From: Flavobacteriales bacterium UBA2306
Lineage (GTDB): Bacteria > Bacteroidota > Bacteroidia > Flavobacteriales > Weeksellaceae
Assembly (NCBI GenBank): GCA_002345565.1
Contig: DDVS01000001.1
Coordinates: forward strand, 490,712-554,711
Reading direction: 5' to 3'
Length of the DNA stretch: 64,000 nt
The notes beneath the pieces were generated by a model that did not search any database, was not told the origin of the DNA, and saw nothing but the letters and a program-made list of their open reading frames with translations. This document shows, in pieces, positions 8,637 to 17,633 of the stretch. Both the position numbers and the translations under genes were made by a program. Position 1 is the first letter of the stretch. Each line of letters opens with the position of its first letter.

Positions 8637-9751
8637 TGAATCCAATCTCAATCATCGGTGGCGGAATTGGCGGTTTGACTTTAGGTAATTTTCTAAAGCA
8701 ACAAAACATCGATTTCAAAATCTATGAAAGTGCTCCGGAAATAAAACCTGTCGGAGCCGGAATTGCAATGGCTGGAAATGCAATGCAGATTTTCGATAAA
8801 CTCGGACTGAAAGAGAAAATCGAAAAGGCTGGAACTAAAATGCAAGCTTTAATTATCACTGATGAAAATTTAAAAACCATTTCAAAAACAGATGTTCTTA
8901 AACTTGAAAGCAAATATAATGTTTGTAATATAGCCATTCACAGAGCCGATTTGCAAAAAATTCTCAGTGAAAATATTTCGGAACATATCATTCTTAATAA
9001 ACGACTTTCGACAATTGAGAAAAAAGAAAACTATCATTTAACTTTTGAAGACAAAATAGAAATCGAAAGCGAAATTGTTTTTGGAGCAGATGGCGTAAAA
9101 TCCTTGGTTCGTAATCAGATTCTAAAATCCGGAGAAATCCGAAATGCTGGTCAAAAATGCTGGCGTGGAGTTCTGCAAACCGAAATCCCTGAAAAACACA
9201 GCCACAATGCTTATGAAATGTGGGGAAAAGGAAAACGTTTTGGTTTTGTGAAAATCAGAGAAAATACTTTGTATTGGTATGCTTTGGTAAATGAGAAATT
9301 TTATTCAAAAAATATTGATTTACTAGAAGAATTCAGAGATTTTCATCCTGATATTCTCGAAATGATTTCTAAAACTCATCCGGGAAATATAATCCAGACC
9401 GACATTATAGACCTTAAGCCGATGAATAATTGGCAAACCGAAAATCTTTGTTTAATAGGCGACGCAGCGCACGCAACTACGCCAAATATGGGACAAGGCG
9501 GTTGCCAAGCTGTTGAAGATGCTTACATAATTGGAAAACTTTTAGAAAACGAAAAAGATTGGAACACAATTTTTCATCAATTCGAGACAATCAGAAAAAA
9601 GAAAATTCATTACATTGTTAATACGAGCTGGACAATCGGAAAAATTGCTCAATGGGAACAATTTACAGGAATCAGGAATTTAGTTTTCAGAAACATTCCG
9701 GAGATTGTAAATCAAAAACAAATGGAAAAGATTTTGAAACTGGAAATATAG
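8636..9751 (+). CDS. FAD-dependent monooxygenase (PHBH-type)
   Basis: 371-aa class A flavoprotein monooxygenase. The N-terminal Rossmann motif GGGIGGLTLGNFL (residues ~7-19) binds the FAD ADP moiety. A DG motif (FGADGVKSLVR) is near residues 150-160, and the second FAD motif GDAAHATTPNMGQGGCQAVEDA is near 280-300. The family uses NAD(P)H and O2 to hydroxylate aromatic or related substrates; members close to this form include salicylate-hydroxylase-like and TetX-like enzymes. The substrate cannot be assigned. Its start codon overlaps the preceding stop, so it is co-transcribed with the small membrane protein. Confidence 0.88.
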   Translation: MNPISIIGGGIGGLTLGNFLKQQNIDFKIYESAPEIKPVGAGIAMAGNAMQIFDKLGLKEKIEKAGTKMQALIITDENLKTISKTDVLKLESKYNVCNIAIHRADLQKILSENISEHIILNKRLSTIEKKENYHLTFEDKIEIESEIVFGADGVKSLVRNQILKSGEIRNAGQKCWRGVLQTEIPEKHSHNAYEMWGKGKRFGFVKIRENTLYWYALVNEKFYSKNIDLLEEFRDFHPDILEMISKTHPGNIIQTDIIDLKPMNNWQTENLCLIGDAAHATTPNMGQGGCQAVEDAYIIGKLLENEKDWNTIFHQFETIRKKKIHYIVNTSWTIGKIAQWEQFTGIRNLVFRNIPEIVNQKQMEKILKLEI

Positions 9752-9794
9752 TTTTTGGGCTTTCGAAAGTCTCATACTGACACCAGCAAAAATT

Positions 9795-10343
9795 CTATTG
9801 ATTTTCTTCTTTTTTAATTTTTTCAATTAAACTTTCTAACTCTTTGATCTTATCTTTCAGGTTTTTGATATCGTTTTTATTATTTGAAACTTTGCTTTTC
9901 AGCATCACGGTTCTGGCACGTTCGCTGTGGTCATCTTCATCTTCGTCCTCGTTAATTTCCTCCACATCTTCCTGGATTTCCTCTACATCTTCCTGAATTT
10001 CATCAATATCCTCCTGGATTTCTTCAATATCTTCCTGAATTTCGTCTATATCTTCCTGAATTTCGTTTACATCTTCTTTCAAATCCTCAATATGTTCGGA
10101 ACTTTTATTTACGGACATCTGTATAAAAATCGCTAAATAGATAGCCTCCAAAGACACTATCGTCGTGAGCACCAACAACATATGTTCAAATTCAACGATT
10201 TTGAATAGAGGCAATGCAAAGCTAACAATGAAAAATATCGTATGAAAAACCAAAGATTGAATAGAACCTACCCACCAGATAATTCCGTTGGCTATTTTTT
10301 CCAGAACAGAAAGTTTTTCTTGGTTTTGATCTGATAATCTCAT
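9795..10343 (-). CDS. DUF1003-like membrane protein with heptad-repeat coiled coil
   Basis: 182 aa. Two membrane helices at ~30-50 (VFHTIFFIVSFALPLFKIV) and ~55-75, followed by SLEAIYLAIFIQMSVNK, which resembles the DUF1003 / low-affinity iron permease-like core. Residues 94-135 are a striking run of seven-residue units EIQEDID/EIQEDVE: five near-identical copies plus degenerate copies either side. Then an acidic patch (EDEDEDD) and a lysine-rich helical tail. The repeat is predicted to make a long acidic cytoplasmic coiled coil. Function unknown; the family assignment is tentative. Confidence 0.7.
   Translation of the reverse strand: MRLSDQNQEKLSVLEKIANGIIWWVGSIQSLVFHTIFFIVSFALPLFKIVEFEHMLLVLTTIVSLEAIYLAIFIQMSVNKSSEHIEDLKEDVNEIQEDIDEIQEDIEEIQEDIDEIQEDVEEIQEDVEEINEDEDEDDHSERARTVMLKSKVSNNKNDIKNLKDKIKELESLIEKIKKEENQ
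9960..10064 (-). repeat. 21-bp tandem repeat encoding EIQED(I/V)(D/E)
   Basis: Five consecutive 21-bp units in frame inside the preceding CDS (residues 94-128). They are near identical in DNA as well as protein, which suggests recent expansion by slippage. Confidence 0.85.
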
Positions 10344-10393
10344 TTAAAATTTTTTATAAAAATACTGATTTAAAAAGCTTTTTACAAACTTCA

Positions 10394-11296
10394 TCAATTA
10401 ATTACGTCAGAAAAAGCAGCATCAAGATCATCATACTTGAATTTAAAGCCAGCTTTTTCAATTTTTCTTGCTGAAATCCGGCTTCCTTCCAGCGCCAAAA
10501 CAGACATTTCTCCTAAAGCGGTTTTAATTACAAATTCCGGAATAGGAGGTAAAAATATTTTTTTCTCCAAATGCGCAGCTAGTTTTCGGGTAAAAATTTC
10601 GTTAGTGGTAAAATCTGGCGCCACAGCATTATAGGCGCCATTAAGAGAAACATCTTCCACAGCTTTTATATAAATATTTACTAAATCATCCAGATGAATC
10701 CAAGGAAAATATTGATTTCCACTTCCCAAAGCAGCACCCAAATGAAAATCAAAAGGTTTACGAAATACTTCCATTGCACCACCCTTTTCTGATAGAACAG
10801 TAGCTGTTCTAATTCTTACAACTCTGCTTCCTAAATTAAGAAACTGCAAAGCCTTTAACTCCCATTCTGTGCATACTTGTCCCAAAAAATCTTCTCCCGG
10901 CGCATCATCTTCTGAGTATATTTTTTCTGAGGTGTGCTGTCCATAAAACCCTGTTGCAGAGGCAGAAATAACAGCTTCCGGGTGGATATTTTGTCTTTTC
11001 ATTTCGTCATAGATAAATTCAGCTGAACTAATTCTACTGCTGTAAATTTCTTGTTTGTAGGACTTTGTCCATCGTTTGCTGATGCTAGCGCCTGCAAGAT
11101 GGATGAAAATATAGGTATTATCTAACGCACCTTTCTCCAAAGCTCCAGTTTTATAATCCCAAACGTAGGATTTAAAATCTGATTTTTCTTTCTTGGAACG
11201 GACCAAGGTCTCTACACGATAGCCATATCCATGTAATTTTTTTGAAAGCTTTTTCCCAACCAATCCTGTTGCGCCGCTTATGAGAATCTTTTTCAT
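10394..11296 (-). CDS. TIGR01777-family NAD(P)-dependent epimerase
   Basis: 300-aa extended short-chain dehydrogenase of the TIGR01777/YfcH type. N-terminal dinucleotide motif ISGATGLVGKKLSKKL (residues ~5-20), FIHLAGASISKRW, and FYGQHTSEKIYSEDD around the active-site region. The C-terminal DUF1731 block contains LGEMSVLALEGSRISARKIEKAGFKF. The physiological substrate of this family is unknown; an epimerase or reductase activity on a nucleotide-linked substrate is usually assumed. It is single, with no obvious operon partner. Confidence 0.88.
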   Translation of the reverse strand: MKKILISGATGLVGKKLSKKLHGYGYRVETLVRSKKEKSDFKSYVWDYKTGALEKGALDNTYIFIHLAGASISKRWTKSYKQEIYSSRISSAEFIYDEMKRQNIHPEAVISASATGFYGQHTSEKIYSEDDAPGEDFLGQVCTEWELKALQFLNLGSRVVRIRTATVLSEKGGAMEVFRKPFDFHLGAALGSGNQYFPWIHLDDLVNIYIKAVEDVSLNGAYNAVAPDFTTNEIFTRKLAAHLEKKIFLPPIPEFVIKTALGEMSVLALEGSRISARKIEKAGFKFKYDDLDAAFSDVIN

Positions 11297-11397
11297 AAGG
11301 TTTTATTTTCTGTTTTAAAACAAAAACAATTCCAATGAAAACTCCCCTACTAATAAAGATAAAAAAGATGATAATTTACAGGAGTAATGAGAAGGGT

Positions 11398-12222
11398 TTA
11401 CAGGAGTTTAATCCTATCATCTAGAATTTCTATCACTTTTTCTTTGTAAAGACTGCCAATTGCTTTTTTAAAATTCTTTTTACTCATTTGCAATTCGCCT
11501 TTAACCTCTTCCGGGGAGGATTTATCAGATAGATAAAGCAAACCATAATTATCTTGAAGCTTAGTCAAAATTGTTTGTTTAAATTCATCTACATTTTCAA
11601 AACCTTGGGGTTGCAATGTAACATCAATTTTCCCGTCTTCTCTAATGGTTTTGATGTAGCCGGTTTCTTCCGATAAAGGATAAAGCTTTTTAAAAACATC
11701 TGATGTATAAACCAAACCGATGTATTGTTTATTAATCACAACATTCCATCCCAGTTCGGATTCATTCATCATTATTAAATCCACTTTATCACCTTTTTGG
11801 AATGGCAAATTATCATATTGTGGATTACGTTTAAACTTAGTAGTACCAGTAATTAGGCCAGTAACATCATCTATATACACATAAATAAGATAACGTTTAC
11901 CTTCTATCATTTTAGATTTTTGATGTTTGTATGGAACAAAAAGATCTTTAATAATTCCCCAATCCATAAAAGCGCCACTAGGCAAACTTTCTACACAAGT
12001 CATCACGGCAAAATCTCCTATCTCTGCATTAGGTTTTTCGGTGGTGGCTTTTAAAACGCCTTCTTCCTGATAGACAAATACTTCTACTTCTTTGCCTATT
12101 TCCCAGGAATCATCAGAAAAAATTTTTTGAATAAAAGCTTTTTCTTCATTTTCATCGCGAAGAATAAAACCAGATGAAATTTTTTCTGAGATGGTAAGCA
12201 TTTGAATTTGTCCAGGCTTCAT
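11398..12222 (-). CDS. cvfB: CvfB/YitL-family S1 RNA-binding protein
   Basis: 274 aa, matching CvfB-type proteins: three tandem S1-like OB folds followed by a C-terminal winged helix. The N-terminal fold begins GQIQMLTISEKISSGFILRD; the second has the family block VESLPSGAFMDWGIIKDLFVPYKHQ; the third begins around DKVDLIMMNESELGWNVVI. The winged helix is the last ~60 residues (LSDKSSPEEVKGELQMSKKNFKKAIGSLYKEKVI). CvfB affects virulence gene expression in Staphylococcus aureus; its role here is probably RNA binding. A minus-strand TATTTTTG box at 12239-12246 is the likely promoter, giving a ~10-nt leader. Confidence 0.88.
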   Translation of the reverse strand: MKPGQIQMLTISEKISSGFILRDENEEKAFIQKIFSDDSWEIGKEVEVFVYQEEGVLKATTEKPNAEIGDFAVMTCVESLPSGAFMDWGIIKDLFVPYKHQKSKMIEGKRYLIYVYIDDVTGLITGTTKFKRNPQYDNLPFQKGDKVDLIMMNESELGWNVVINKQYIGLVYTSDVFKKLYPLSEETGYIKTIREDGKIDVTLQPQGFENVDEFKQTILTKLQDNYGLLYLSDKSSPEEVKGELQMSKKNFKKAIGSLYKEKVIEILDDRIKLL

Positions 12223-12269
12223 AAAATTTGATTTGTTGCAAAAATATGGAAATAAGCATTTTGAAACAA

Positions 12270-12303
12270 AAAAAACCGGCTATCACATTTACGATAACCG
12301 GCT
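12270..12303 (-). terminator. Intrinsic terminator of the 12325-13146 gene
   Basis: A hairpin (CCGGCTATC near 12276-12284 with GATAACCGG near 12293-12301, one internal mismatch) is followed on the minus strand by a seven-T run. Confidence 0.8.
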
Positions 12304-12324
12304 CTTTTTCATAACTTATTTTTT

Positions 12325-13146
12325 TTATCTGATTCTATAGACCGTAATATCTGCCGAGATATTTCCCAGAGATTTGAGATCTACATTGCTGCTGATAACG
12401 CCAAAATTGAGTTTATCTCCTGCAGTTAATGTATAAATATGGTTAATATTATCTTGAGTTAAGCTTATGGTTTCTTTCTCCGATGATGGCAGTTTTCCCA
12501 TTTGTGTATGATCCAACAAGACTACAGATTGATCTGTTGATGTTTTAGAAATAGCCACTCCAATCTTTGCCTCAGAAGAAATCATCATCGTAAGACCTTC
12601 ACCAAAGCGGAGTGAATAATTAACATAATACAAACCTGTTTCCTTTACAACATATTGATTGTTATCAACAAATTCTTTACCTACATTGGCAATTGTATTG
12701 CTAAATTTTACTGCGGTGAAGTTTTTATCGGATAATTTGTTGCTTTGAGAATCAATAGAAAACCCGGAAATTGATTTTGCAGAAAAAGCATCCGGATCAC
12801 TAAACATTTTTTTCCAGGAACCTCTAGATTTGTCTGTATTAATATATTCTGAATCAAATATATAATAACCTGTGCTTGTCAAATTTTTGGTTCTGCCGGA
12901 GATTTTTGCGGATTGCGAAGGTTTTGTTATATAAACAATAGCACCGTTTTGATCTGCACCGTAGAATTGATCTTTTAAAGACAATGAATCTGCAGAAATT
13001 CTGGGTGGTATAAATCCATCTGGAACGTCAGTTTTCATAGATCTTTTCACATCCAGAGTGGCTTTAGGATGTTTAGTATTGATTCCAACCTGGGATTTTA
13101 CAGTAATCATTGACAAGAGAAAAATGATCACATATTTTATGTTCAT
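12325..13146 (-). CDS. Exported protein, 'VGINT..P.ATLDV' type
   Basis: 273 aa, not assigned to a named function. A signal peptide ends near TVKSQ, directly followed by VGINTKHPKATLDVKRSMKTD, a start that I recognise from many secreted Chryseobacterium/Flavobacterium proteins resembling tail-fibre or surface-structure subunits. The C-terminal ~130 residues (YYVNYSLRFGEG, VLLDHTQMGKLP, YTLTAGDKLNFGV, ITVYRIR) have the alternating beta pattern and spacing of C1q/TNF-like jelly rolls. It has no T9SS domain and no lipobox. The gene lies upstream-to-downstream with the 13282-13503 lipoprotein and divergent from a TPR-AraC regulator that could control both (inference). Confidence 0.65.
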   Translation of the reverse strand: MNIKYVIIFLLSMITVKSQVGINTKHPKATLDVKRSMKTDVPDGFIPPRISADSLSLKDQFYGADQNGAIVYITKPSQSAKISGRTKNLTSTGYYIFDSEYINTDKSRGSWKKMFSDPDAFSAKSISGFSIDSQSNKLSDKNFTAVKFSNTIANVGKEFVDNNQYVVKETGLYYVNYSLRFGEGLTMMISSEAKIGVAISKTSTDQSVVLLDHTQMGKLPSSEKETISLTQDNINHIYTLTAGDKLNFGVISSNVDLKSLGNISADITVYRIR

Positions 13147-13281
13147 ATTTTTATCTAATTATAAAGTTTAGTTCTTTTAAGAAATTAGTGAATCTCTTTA
13201 AAACCAAACCCACTCCAATCTATATAATCATGAATTGAAGCGGGAATAGTTATTTAGTGCAGAGAATGAATGTTATTTTTT

Positions 13282-13503
13282 TTACCATTCTGTTCCATCT
13301 CTTACTGGTGGATCTGGATCAACTTCTGGTTTGCTAGAAGTATTAACTTTTACAGTATCAGATTTAATAGTATCATTAGCTTTATTAAATTCTGAGTTTT
13401 CTTGAGAATTAACAGTTGTTACTTCTGCATCATCATCTTGACGACAAGAAACAAAATTTAGAGATACAGCACAAATGGCTAGGATTGAAATTAATTTTTT
13501 CAT
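13282..13503 (-). CDS. Small acidic lipoprotein
   Basis: 73 aa, unknown function. Lipoprotein signal peptide MKKLISILAICAVSLNFVSC with the cysteine at residue 20, then RQDDDAE. This run of acidic residues fits the Bacteroidota lipoprotein export signal that sends lipoproteins to the cell surface. The mature part is short, disordered-looking and Ser/Thr/Asp-rich and ends PDPPVRDGTEW. It is divergent from the TPR-AraC gene, with a 274-nt spacer. Confidence 0.65.
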   Translation of the reverse strand: MKKLISILAICAVSLNFVSCRQDDDAEVTTVNSQENSEFNKANDTIKSDTVKVNTSSKPEVDPDPPVRDGTEW

Positions 13504-13710
13504 GATATAGATAGATTATTTAGATATTTTAAAAGTATTTTTTTGTTCAACTTTCTACAGCAAAATTATGTTCTACATTTACAAAAAAAAAGTTAACATG
13601 GTCATTATTCTAAAATTATGACGTCCTAATTCGTAAATAATGACAGGTTTAAATAATTATAAATCAGTATTTTAAATCAAAAACACAAGTGATATATAAG
13701 TTGAATGTTT

Positions 13711-13743
13711 TTTGGGGAAATTTAATAAAATTCCGTAATTTTG
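13711..13743 (+). promoter_or_regulatory. Promoter of the TPR-AraC gene
   Basis: TTTG at 13711-13714, 21 nt, then TAATTTTG at 13736-13743. This matches both halves of the flavobacterial consensus and gives a ~28-nt leader. Confidence 0.7.
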
Positions 13744-13777
13744 AAACCACACAAATGGTGATGATTAGTACTTTCGG

Positions 13778-15550
13778 ATGCATAAAATAATTTTTTTCAT
13801 ATTATTCTTAACTTATTGTTTGGCTTTCTCCAAAGATAAACCACAAAAGGAGTATGAAGATATTAGAAAGATTTATGAATTTTATCCAAAGGATGATACT
13901 AGAGCTTTTATATATATTAATCCATATATTGCAAAGGCTAAAAAAGAAAAACAATACAGATATCTTTTCCAAGGTTATAAAGATGCTGTATTTTTCTCTA
14001 AATCTCTTCAAAATAAGTTACAATATTCTGACAGTTGTATTAATGCTGCGTATAAAACTCAGGATGAAGATTTAATATCTTCTGCATACGTGCTTAAAGG
14101 AAGTGTATATTACGTAAGATTAAAAAAATACAAACCGGCATTGGATGAGTATTTAATGGCCTATAAATATTCTAAAAACACCAGTGATTTGTATTTAAAA
14201 AACAAAGTTTCTTATCACCTAGGCGTGGTAAAGAATTATTTAGGCTATTATGAAGAGACGGAAGAACTTTTCCAAAATTGCGTTACCTATTTCGAAAAGG
14301 AAGCTAATAATCCTAGTGCTCATAAAAATGATATTTTTAACAATCAGAAGGGTTATCTCAATAGTCTTCATCAATTAATTATTTGCCAAATTAATCTTAA
14401 AGACACTCAAAAAACAGATTCACTTATACAAATCGGTTTATTAAAAACCTTTAATAACCCTGATTTTTCTTTGGAAAGAAGTTATTTCTTAAAATGCAAA
14501 GGACTTTCAGAATATTCTAATGGAAGATATCAATCTGCAATAGATTATCTCAATCAATCTTTGGGTCTCATCAAAGATGATTTCGCCTGGCAGTCTGTTG
14601 ATTATTTCTACATCGGGAAAAGTTACGCTGCTTTAGACAAAAAGGATCTTGCGATTTCTACTTTTAAAAAAATAGATTCTATGTTCGTTAAGTATGATTT
14701 TGTACTTCCTGAGCTTAGAGAAAACTATGAAATTCTGATTAACCATTATAAAAGCAAAAAAGAACACGAAAAACAACTTTATTATACTACACAACTATTA
14801 AAAGCAGATAGTATCATCTCCAGAGATTTCGCTTATCTCTCTCTAAAAATCCATAGAGAATATGATACTAACTCTCTGCTAGAAGAAAAAGGAAGACTGG
14901 AGAAAGCCAACATCTGGAGTGGTGTTTTTCTTACCGCTTTTGCGGGATTGGCGTTGGTTTTATACTTAATTCTCAGAAAAAGATTTAAAAATGAAAAAAA
15001 TATTCTGAGTAAATACCTTGCATTAGAAGAAAAACTAAGAACACATAAATATGTATCGCCAGAACCTGTTTCTGCTCTGGCTCCTGAACAACCGGATGAG
15101 AAGAAAACGCACATTACAGAAGCTATAAGACAAGATCTTCTTCAAAAACTTAAAAAATTTGAAGATAAAAAACAATTTACCCAAAAAGGTCTTACAATTC
15201 AGAAACTTGCTATACAGCTGGAAACCAATTCCAATTATTTATCCAATGTCATCAACGAGGAAAAGGGAATGAATTTCAATAAATATCTGGGAGATCTTAG
15301 AATTCGATACATCACTTGTCTTCTTTTTGAGAAAAATAAATACCTTAATTACACCATTGATAGTCTGGCAAAAGAATGCGGAATAGCTTCCAGACAAAAT
15401 TTTTCCGATCTTTTCTTCGAAATTAATGGAATTAGACCTACAGATTTTATCAGAAAAAGAAAAAAAGAGCTGGAAAATAATCATAATAATCAATTCTCCA
15501 ACTCCTCTTCCACTTTGGACAGTATCCGAAGTATTATTTTTAAAAACTAA
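13778..15550 (+). CDS. TPR-containing membrane AraC-family regulator
   Basis: 590 aa. Signal-anchor at the N-terminus (IIFFILFLTYCLAFS), then TPR-like helical repeats over ~30-360 (for example SDLYLKNKVSYHLGVVKNYLGYYEETEELF and GRYQSAIDYLNQSLGLI). One membrane helix lies at ~385-405 (VFLTAFAGLALVLYLILRKRF). A cytoplasmic linker leads to an AraC-type DNA-binding domain at ~485-575 (IQKLAIQLETNSNYLSNVINEEKG; TIDSLAKECGIASRQNFSDLF). The periplasmic TPR sensor and cytoplasmic HTH on one chain suggest one-component transmembrane signalling. It ends 3 nt from the converging hisS stop. Possible targets are the divergent exported proteins. Confidence 0.85.
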   Translation: MHKIIFFILFLTYCLAFSKDKPQKEYEDIRKIYEFYPKDDTRAFIYINPYIAKAKKEKQYRYLFQGYKDAVFFSKSLQNKLQYSDSCINAAYKTQDEDLISSAYVLKGSVYYVRLKKYKPALDEYLMAYKYSKNTSDLYLKNKVSYHLGVVKNYLGYYEETEELFQNCVTYFEKEANNPSAHKNDIFNNQKGYLNSLHQLIICQINLKDTQKTDSLIQIGLLKTFNNPDFSLERSYFLKCKGLSEYSNGRYQSAIDYLNQSLGLIKDDFAWQSVDYFYIGKSYAALDKKDLAISTFKKIDSMFVKYDFVLPELRENYEILINHYKSKKEHEKQLYYTTQLLKADSIISRDFAYLSLKIHREYDTNSLLEEKGRLEKANIWSGVFLTAFAGLALVLYLILRKRFKNEKNILSKYLALEEKLRTHKYVSPEPVSALAPEQPDEKKTHITEAIRQDLLQKLKKFEDKKQFTQKGLTIQKLAIQLETNSNYLSNVINEEKGMNFNKYLGDLRIRYITCLLFEKNKYLNYTIDSLAKECGIASRQNFSDLFFEINGIRPTDFIRKRKKELENNHNNQFSNSSSTLDSIRSIIFKN

Positions 15551-15553
15551 AAT

Positions 15554-16903
15554 TTAATTCAGAAAATCTTTAACTTTCAAGGTTTTTTGATCACCAGAAC
15601 CTAGATTTTTGATGGTAATATTTCCTTCATTAATTTCTTGCTCTCCCAGGAAAACCAGATTTTCTATGCCTTTTTTCTCGGCATAAGTAAATTGCTTTTT
15701 AAGTTTTGAAGCTTCCGGATAAAGTTCCGCAGAGATATTTTTATTTCTCAATTCAGAAATCAATTTCAAAGCTTCCACAGATTCTGCTTCACCGTAATTG
15801 GCAAAAAGATATTTTACATTATTTTCAGAATCTTTCGGGAAAATTCCTAATTCTTCCATTACAAGATAAATTCTGTCCAATCCAAAAGAAATCCCAATTC
15901 CGGGAATATCTTTCACCCCAAAAACTTCTGTCAAATTATCATAACGTCCACCTCCTCCGATAGACCCCATTGCAACATCTTTCGCTTTCACCTCGAAAAT
16001 CGCACCTGTATAATAATCCAAACCTCTTGCAAGCGTGATGTCAAAAACCAAATTTTGAGAATCGATACCAAGATTCAAGGCGTTTTTAATTACAAATTCT
16101 AATTCTTCAACACCCTTCAAGCCGGTTTCGTTGCCTTGGAATTTTTCTTTTAAGTTTGATAGATTTTCTAGTGCATTATCGGTTTGATTAAAAAGAAAAT
16201 CCAATTTAGAAATCGCTTCTTCCGAGATTCCTTTTTCCAGCATTTCTTTAGTCACGCCATCTTTCCCGATTTTGTCTAATTTGTCAAGAGCAACAGTAAA
16301 ATCAATCAATTGATCGGCAATTCCAGCATATTCAGCAATTCCGGAAAGAATTTTTCTGTTATTAATGTGAACAGAAACTGACAATTTTAAATCTTTGAAA
16401 GATTTGAAATATAACTGCAACAACTCAACTTCTTGCCAAAGACTTGTACTCCCTACAACATCCGCATCACATTGATAAAACTCTCGGAATCTGCCTTTCT
16501 GAGGACGATCTGCTCTCCAAACCGGCTGAATTTGATACCGTTTGAAAGGAAAAGCCAATTGCCCTTGATTCATTGCCACAAATCTCGCGAAGGGAACAGT
16601 TAAATCATAACGAAGGGCTTTTTCGGAAATCTGAGAAATCAGTTTTTGAGAATTTTTATTCGTCCAATCTTCCTCGTTGGTTTTTGAAGCATAATCTCCA
16701 GAATTCAAAATTTTAAAAATCAATCGATCACCTTCTTCTCCATATTTCCCTGTCAAAGTAGAAAGATTTTCGAAACTTGGAGTTTCCAACGGCTGGAATC
16801 CAAATAACTCAAAATTGTTCTGTAAAATATTAATGATATATTTTCTTCTGGAAACTTCTTTCGCAGTAAAATCTCTTGTTCCTTTTGCTAAGCTCGGCTT
16901 CAT
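15554..16903 (-). CDS. hisS: Histidyl-tRNA synthetase
   Basis: 449-aa class II aminoacyl-tRNA synthetase that charges tRNA-His. Motif 1 region FQPLETPSFENLSTLTGKYG, motif 2 PFKRYQIQPVWRADRPQKGRFREFYQCD, the HisRS signature LARGLDYYTGAIFE, and motif 3 GGGGRYDNLTEVFG...GISFGLDRIY are visible. The C-terminal anticodon-binding domain occupies the last ~90 residues. The length is typical. It has a good minus-strand promoter (16947-16977) and a ~37-nt leader. It is divergent from alkB. Confidence 0.96.
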   Translation of the reverse strand: MKPSLAKGTRDFTAKEVSRRKYIINILQNNFELFGFQPLETPSFENLSTLTGKYGEEGDRLIFKILNSGDYASKTNEEDWTNKNSQKLISQISEKALRYDLTVPFARFVAMNQGQLAFPFKRYQIQPVWRADRPQKGRFREFYQCDADVVGSTSLWQEVELLQLYFKSFKDLKLSVSVHINNRKILSGIAEYAGIADQLIDFTVALDKLDKIGKDGVTKEMLEKGISEEAISKLDFLFNQTDNALENLSNLKEKFQGNETGLKGVEELEFVIKNALNLGIDSQNLVFDITLARGLDYYTGAIFEVKAKDVAMGSIGGGGRYDNLTEVFGVKDIPGIGISFGLDRIYLVMEELGIFPKDSENNVKYLFANYGEAESVEALKLISELRNKNISAELYPEASKLKKQFTYAEKKGIENLVFLGEQEINEGNITIKNLGSGDQKTLKVKDFLN

Positions 16904-16946
16904 TTTTATAAGTGATAAATGATTGTTGATGAATGATTATTGCTTG

Positions 16947-16977
16947 CAAAAATAAGGATTATAAGCTGAAAGCTCAA
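16947..16977 (-). promoter_or_regulatory. hisS promoter
   Basis: Minus strand: TTG (complement at 16975-16977), 20 nt, TATTTTTG (complement at 16947-16954). The predicted start is near 16940. Its -33 element lies only 2 nt from that of the divergent alkB promoter. Confidence 0.7.
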
Positions 16978-16979
16978 TT

Positions 16980-17014
16980 TTTGAGTTTTATTAATTCAAA
17001 AAATAATAATTTTG
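16980..17014 (+). promoter_or_regulatory. alkB promoter
   Basis: TTTG at 16980-16983, 23 nt, TAATTTTG at 17007-17014. Only 4 nt separate the box from the alkB ATG, so transcription probably starts at or next to the start codon. Confidence 0.65.
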
Positions 17015-17018
17015 GTTT

Positions 17019-17633
17019 ATGAACCTTTTTGACAGCCATTTCGAAATCATTGAAAACATTCTGCCTTATGACGGCGTTACTTCTTACTACGGAAAAATTT
17101 TTTCTGAAGAAGAATCCAATGATTATTTCAATAAATTAATGACCGAAATCGAATGGAAAAGCGATGAAGCGGTAATCTTCGGAAAAGTCATTGAAACCAA
17201 AAGAAAAGTAGCCTGGTATGGAGATCAGGAATTCAGCTACACCTATTCCGGAAGAACCAAAACAGCGTTAAAATGGAATAAAACCCTTCTGGAAATTAAA
17301 GAAAAAATTGAAAATGTAAGTGGAGAAACTTTCAATTCTTGTCTATTAAATCTATATCACAATGGCTCCGAGGGAATGGCCTATCACAGCGATGGCGAAA
17401 AGGATTTGAAAGATAATGGCGCAATCAGTTCCGTAAGTTTTGGAGCTGAAAGGAAATTCAATTTCAAACATAAAACTACCAAAGAATTGGTTTCTCTTGT
17501 TCTTGAAAACGGAAGTTTATTAATGATGAAAGATACCACTCAGAAATTCTGGCTACACAGACTTCCTACAACTACGAAAATCATCAAACCAAGAATCAGC
17601 CTGACTTTCAGAACAATTGACAAATCTAAATAA
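17019..17633 (+). CDS. alkB: Alpha-ketoglutarate-dependent dioxygenase AlkB
   Basis: 204-aa Fe(II)/2-oxoglutarate dioxygenase of the AlkB (ALKBH2/3-like) type that oxidatively removes alkyl groups from DNA or RNA bases. The iron-binding facial triad is His123 and Asp125 in GMAYHSDGE and His180 in FWLHRLP. The 2-oxoglutarate contact is Arg192 in PRISLTFR. The substrate-lid region includes KRKVAWYGDQEFSYTYSG. The likely start abuts its promoter box. The 3' end overlaps the converging MFS gene by 8 bp. No other repair gene is adjacent. Confidence 0.93.
   Translation: MNLFDSHFEIIENILPYDGVTSYYGKIFSEEESNDYFNKLMTEIEWKSDEAVIFGKVIETKRKVAWYGDQEFSYTYSGRTKTALKWNKTLLEIKEKIENVSGETFNSCLLNLYHNGSEGMAYHSDGEKDLKDNGAISSVSFGAERKFNFKHKTTKELVSLVLENGSLLMMKDTTQKFWLHRLPTTTKIIKPRISLTFRTIDKSK

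Noticed and set aside
9939..10064. Regular 21-bp repeats resembling a CRISPR array
   Set aside because: The units are contiguous without spacers, stay in frame and encode a coiled coil.
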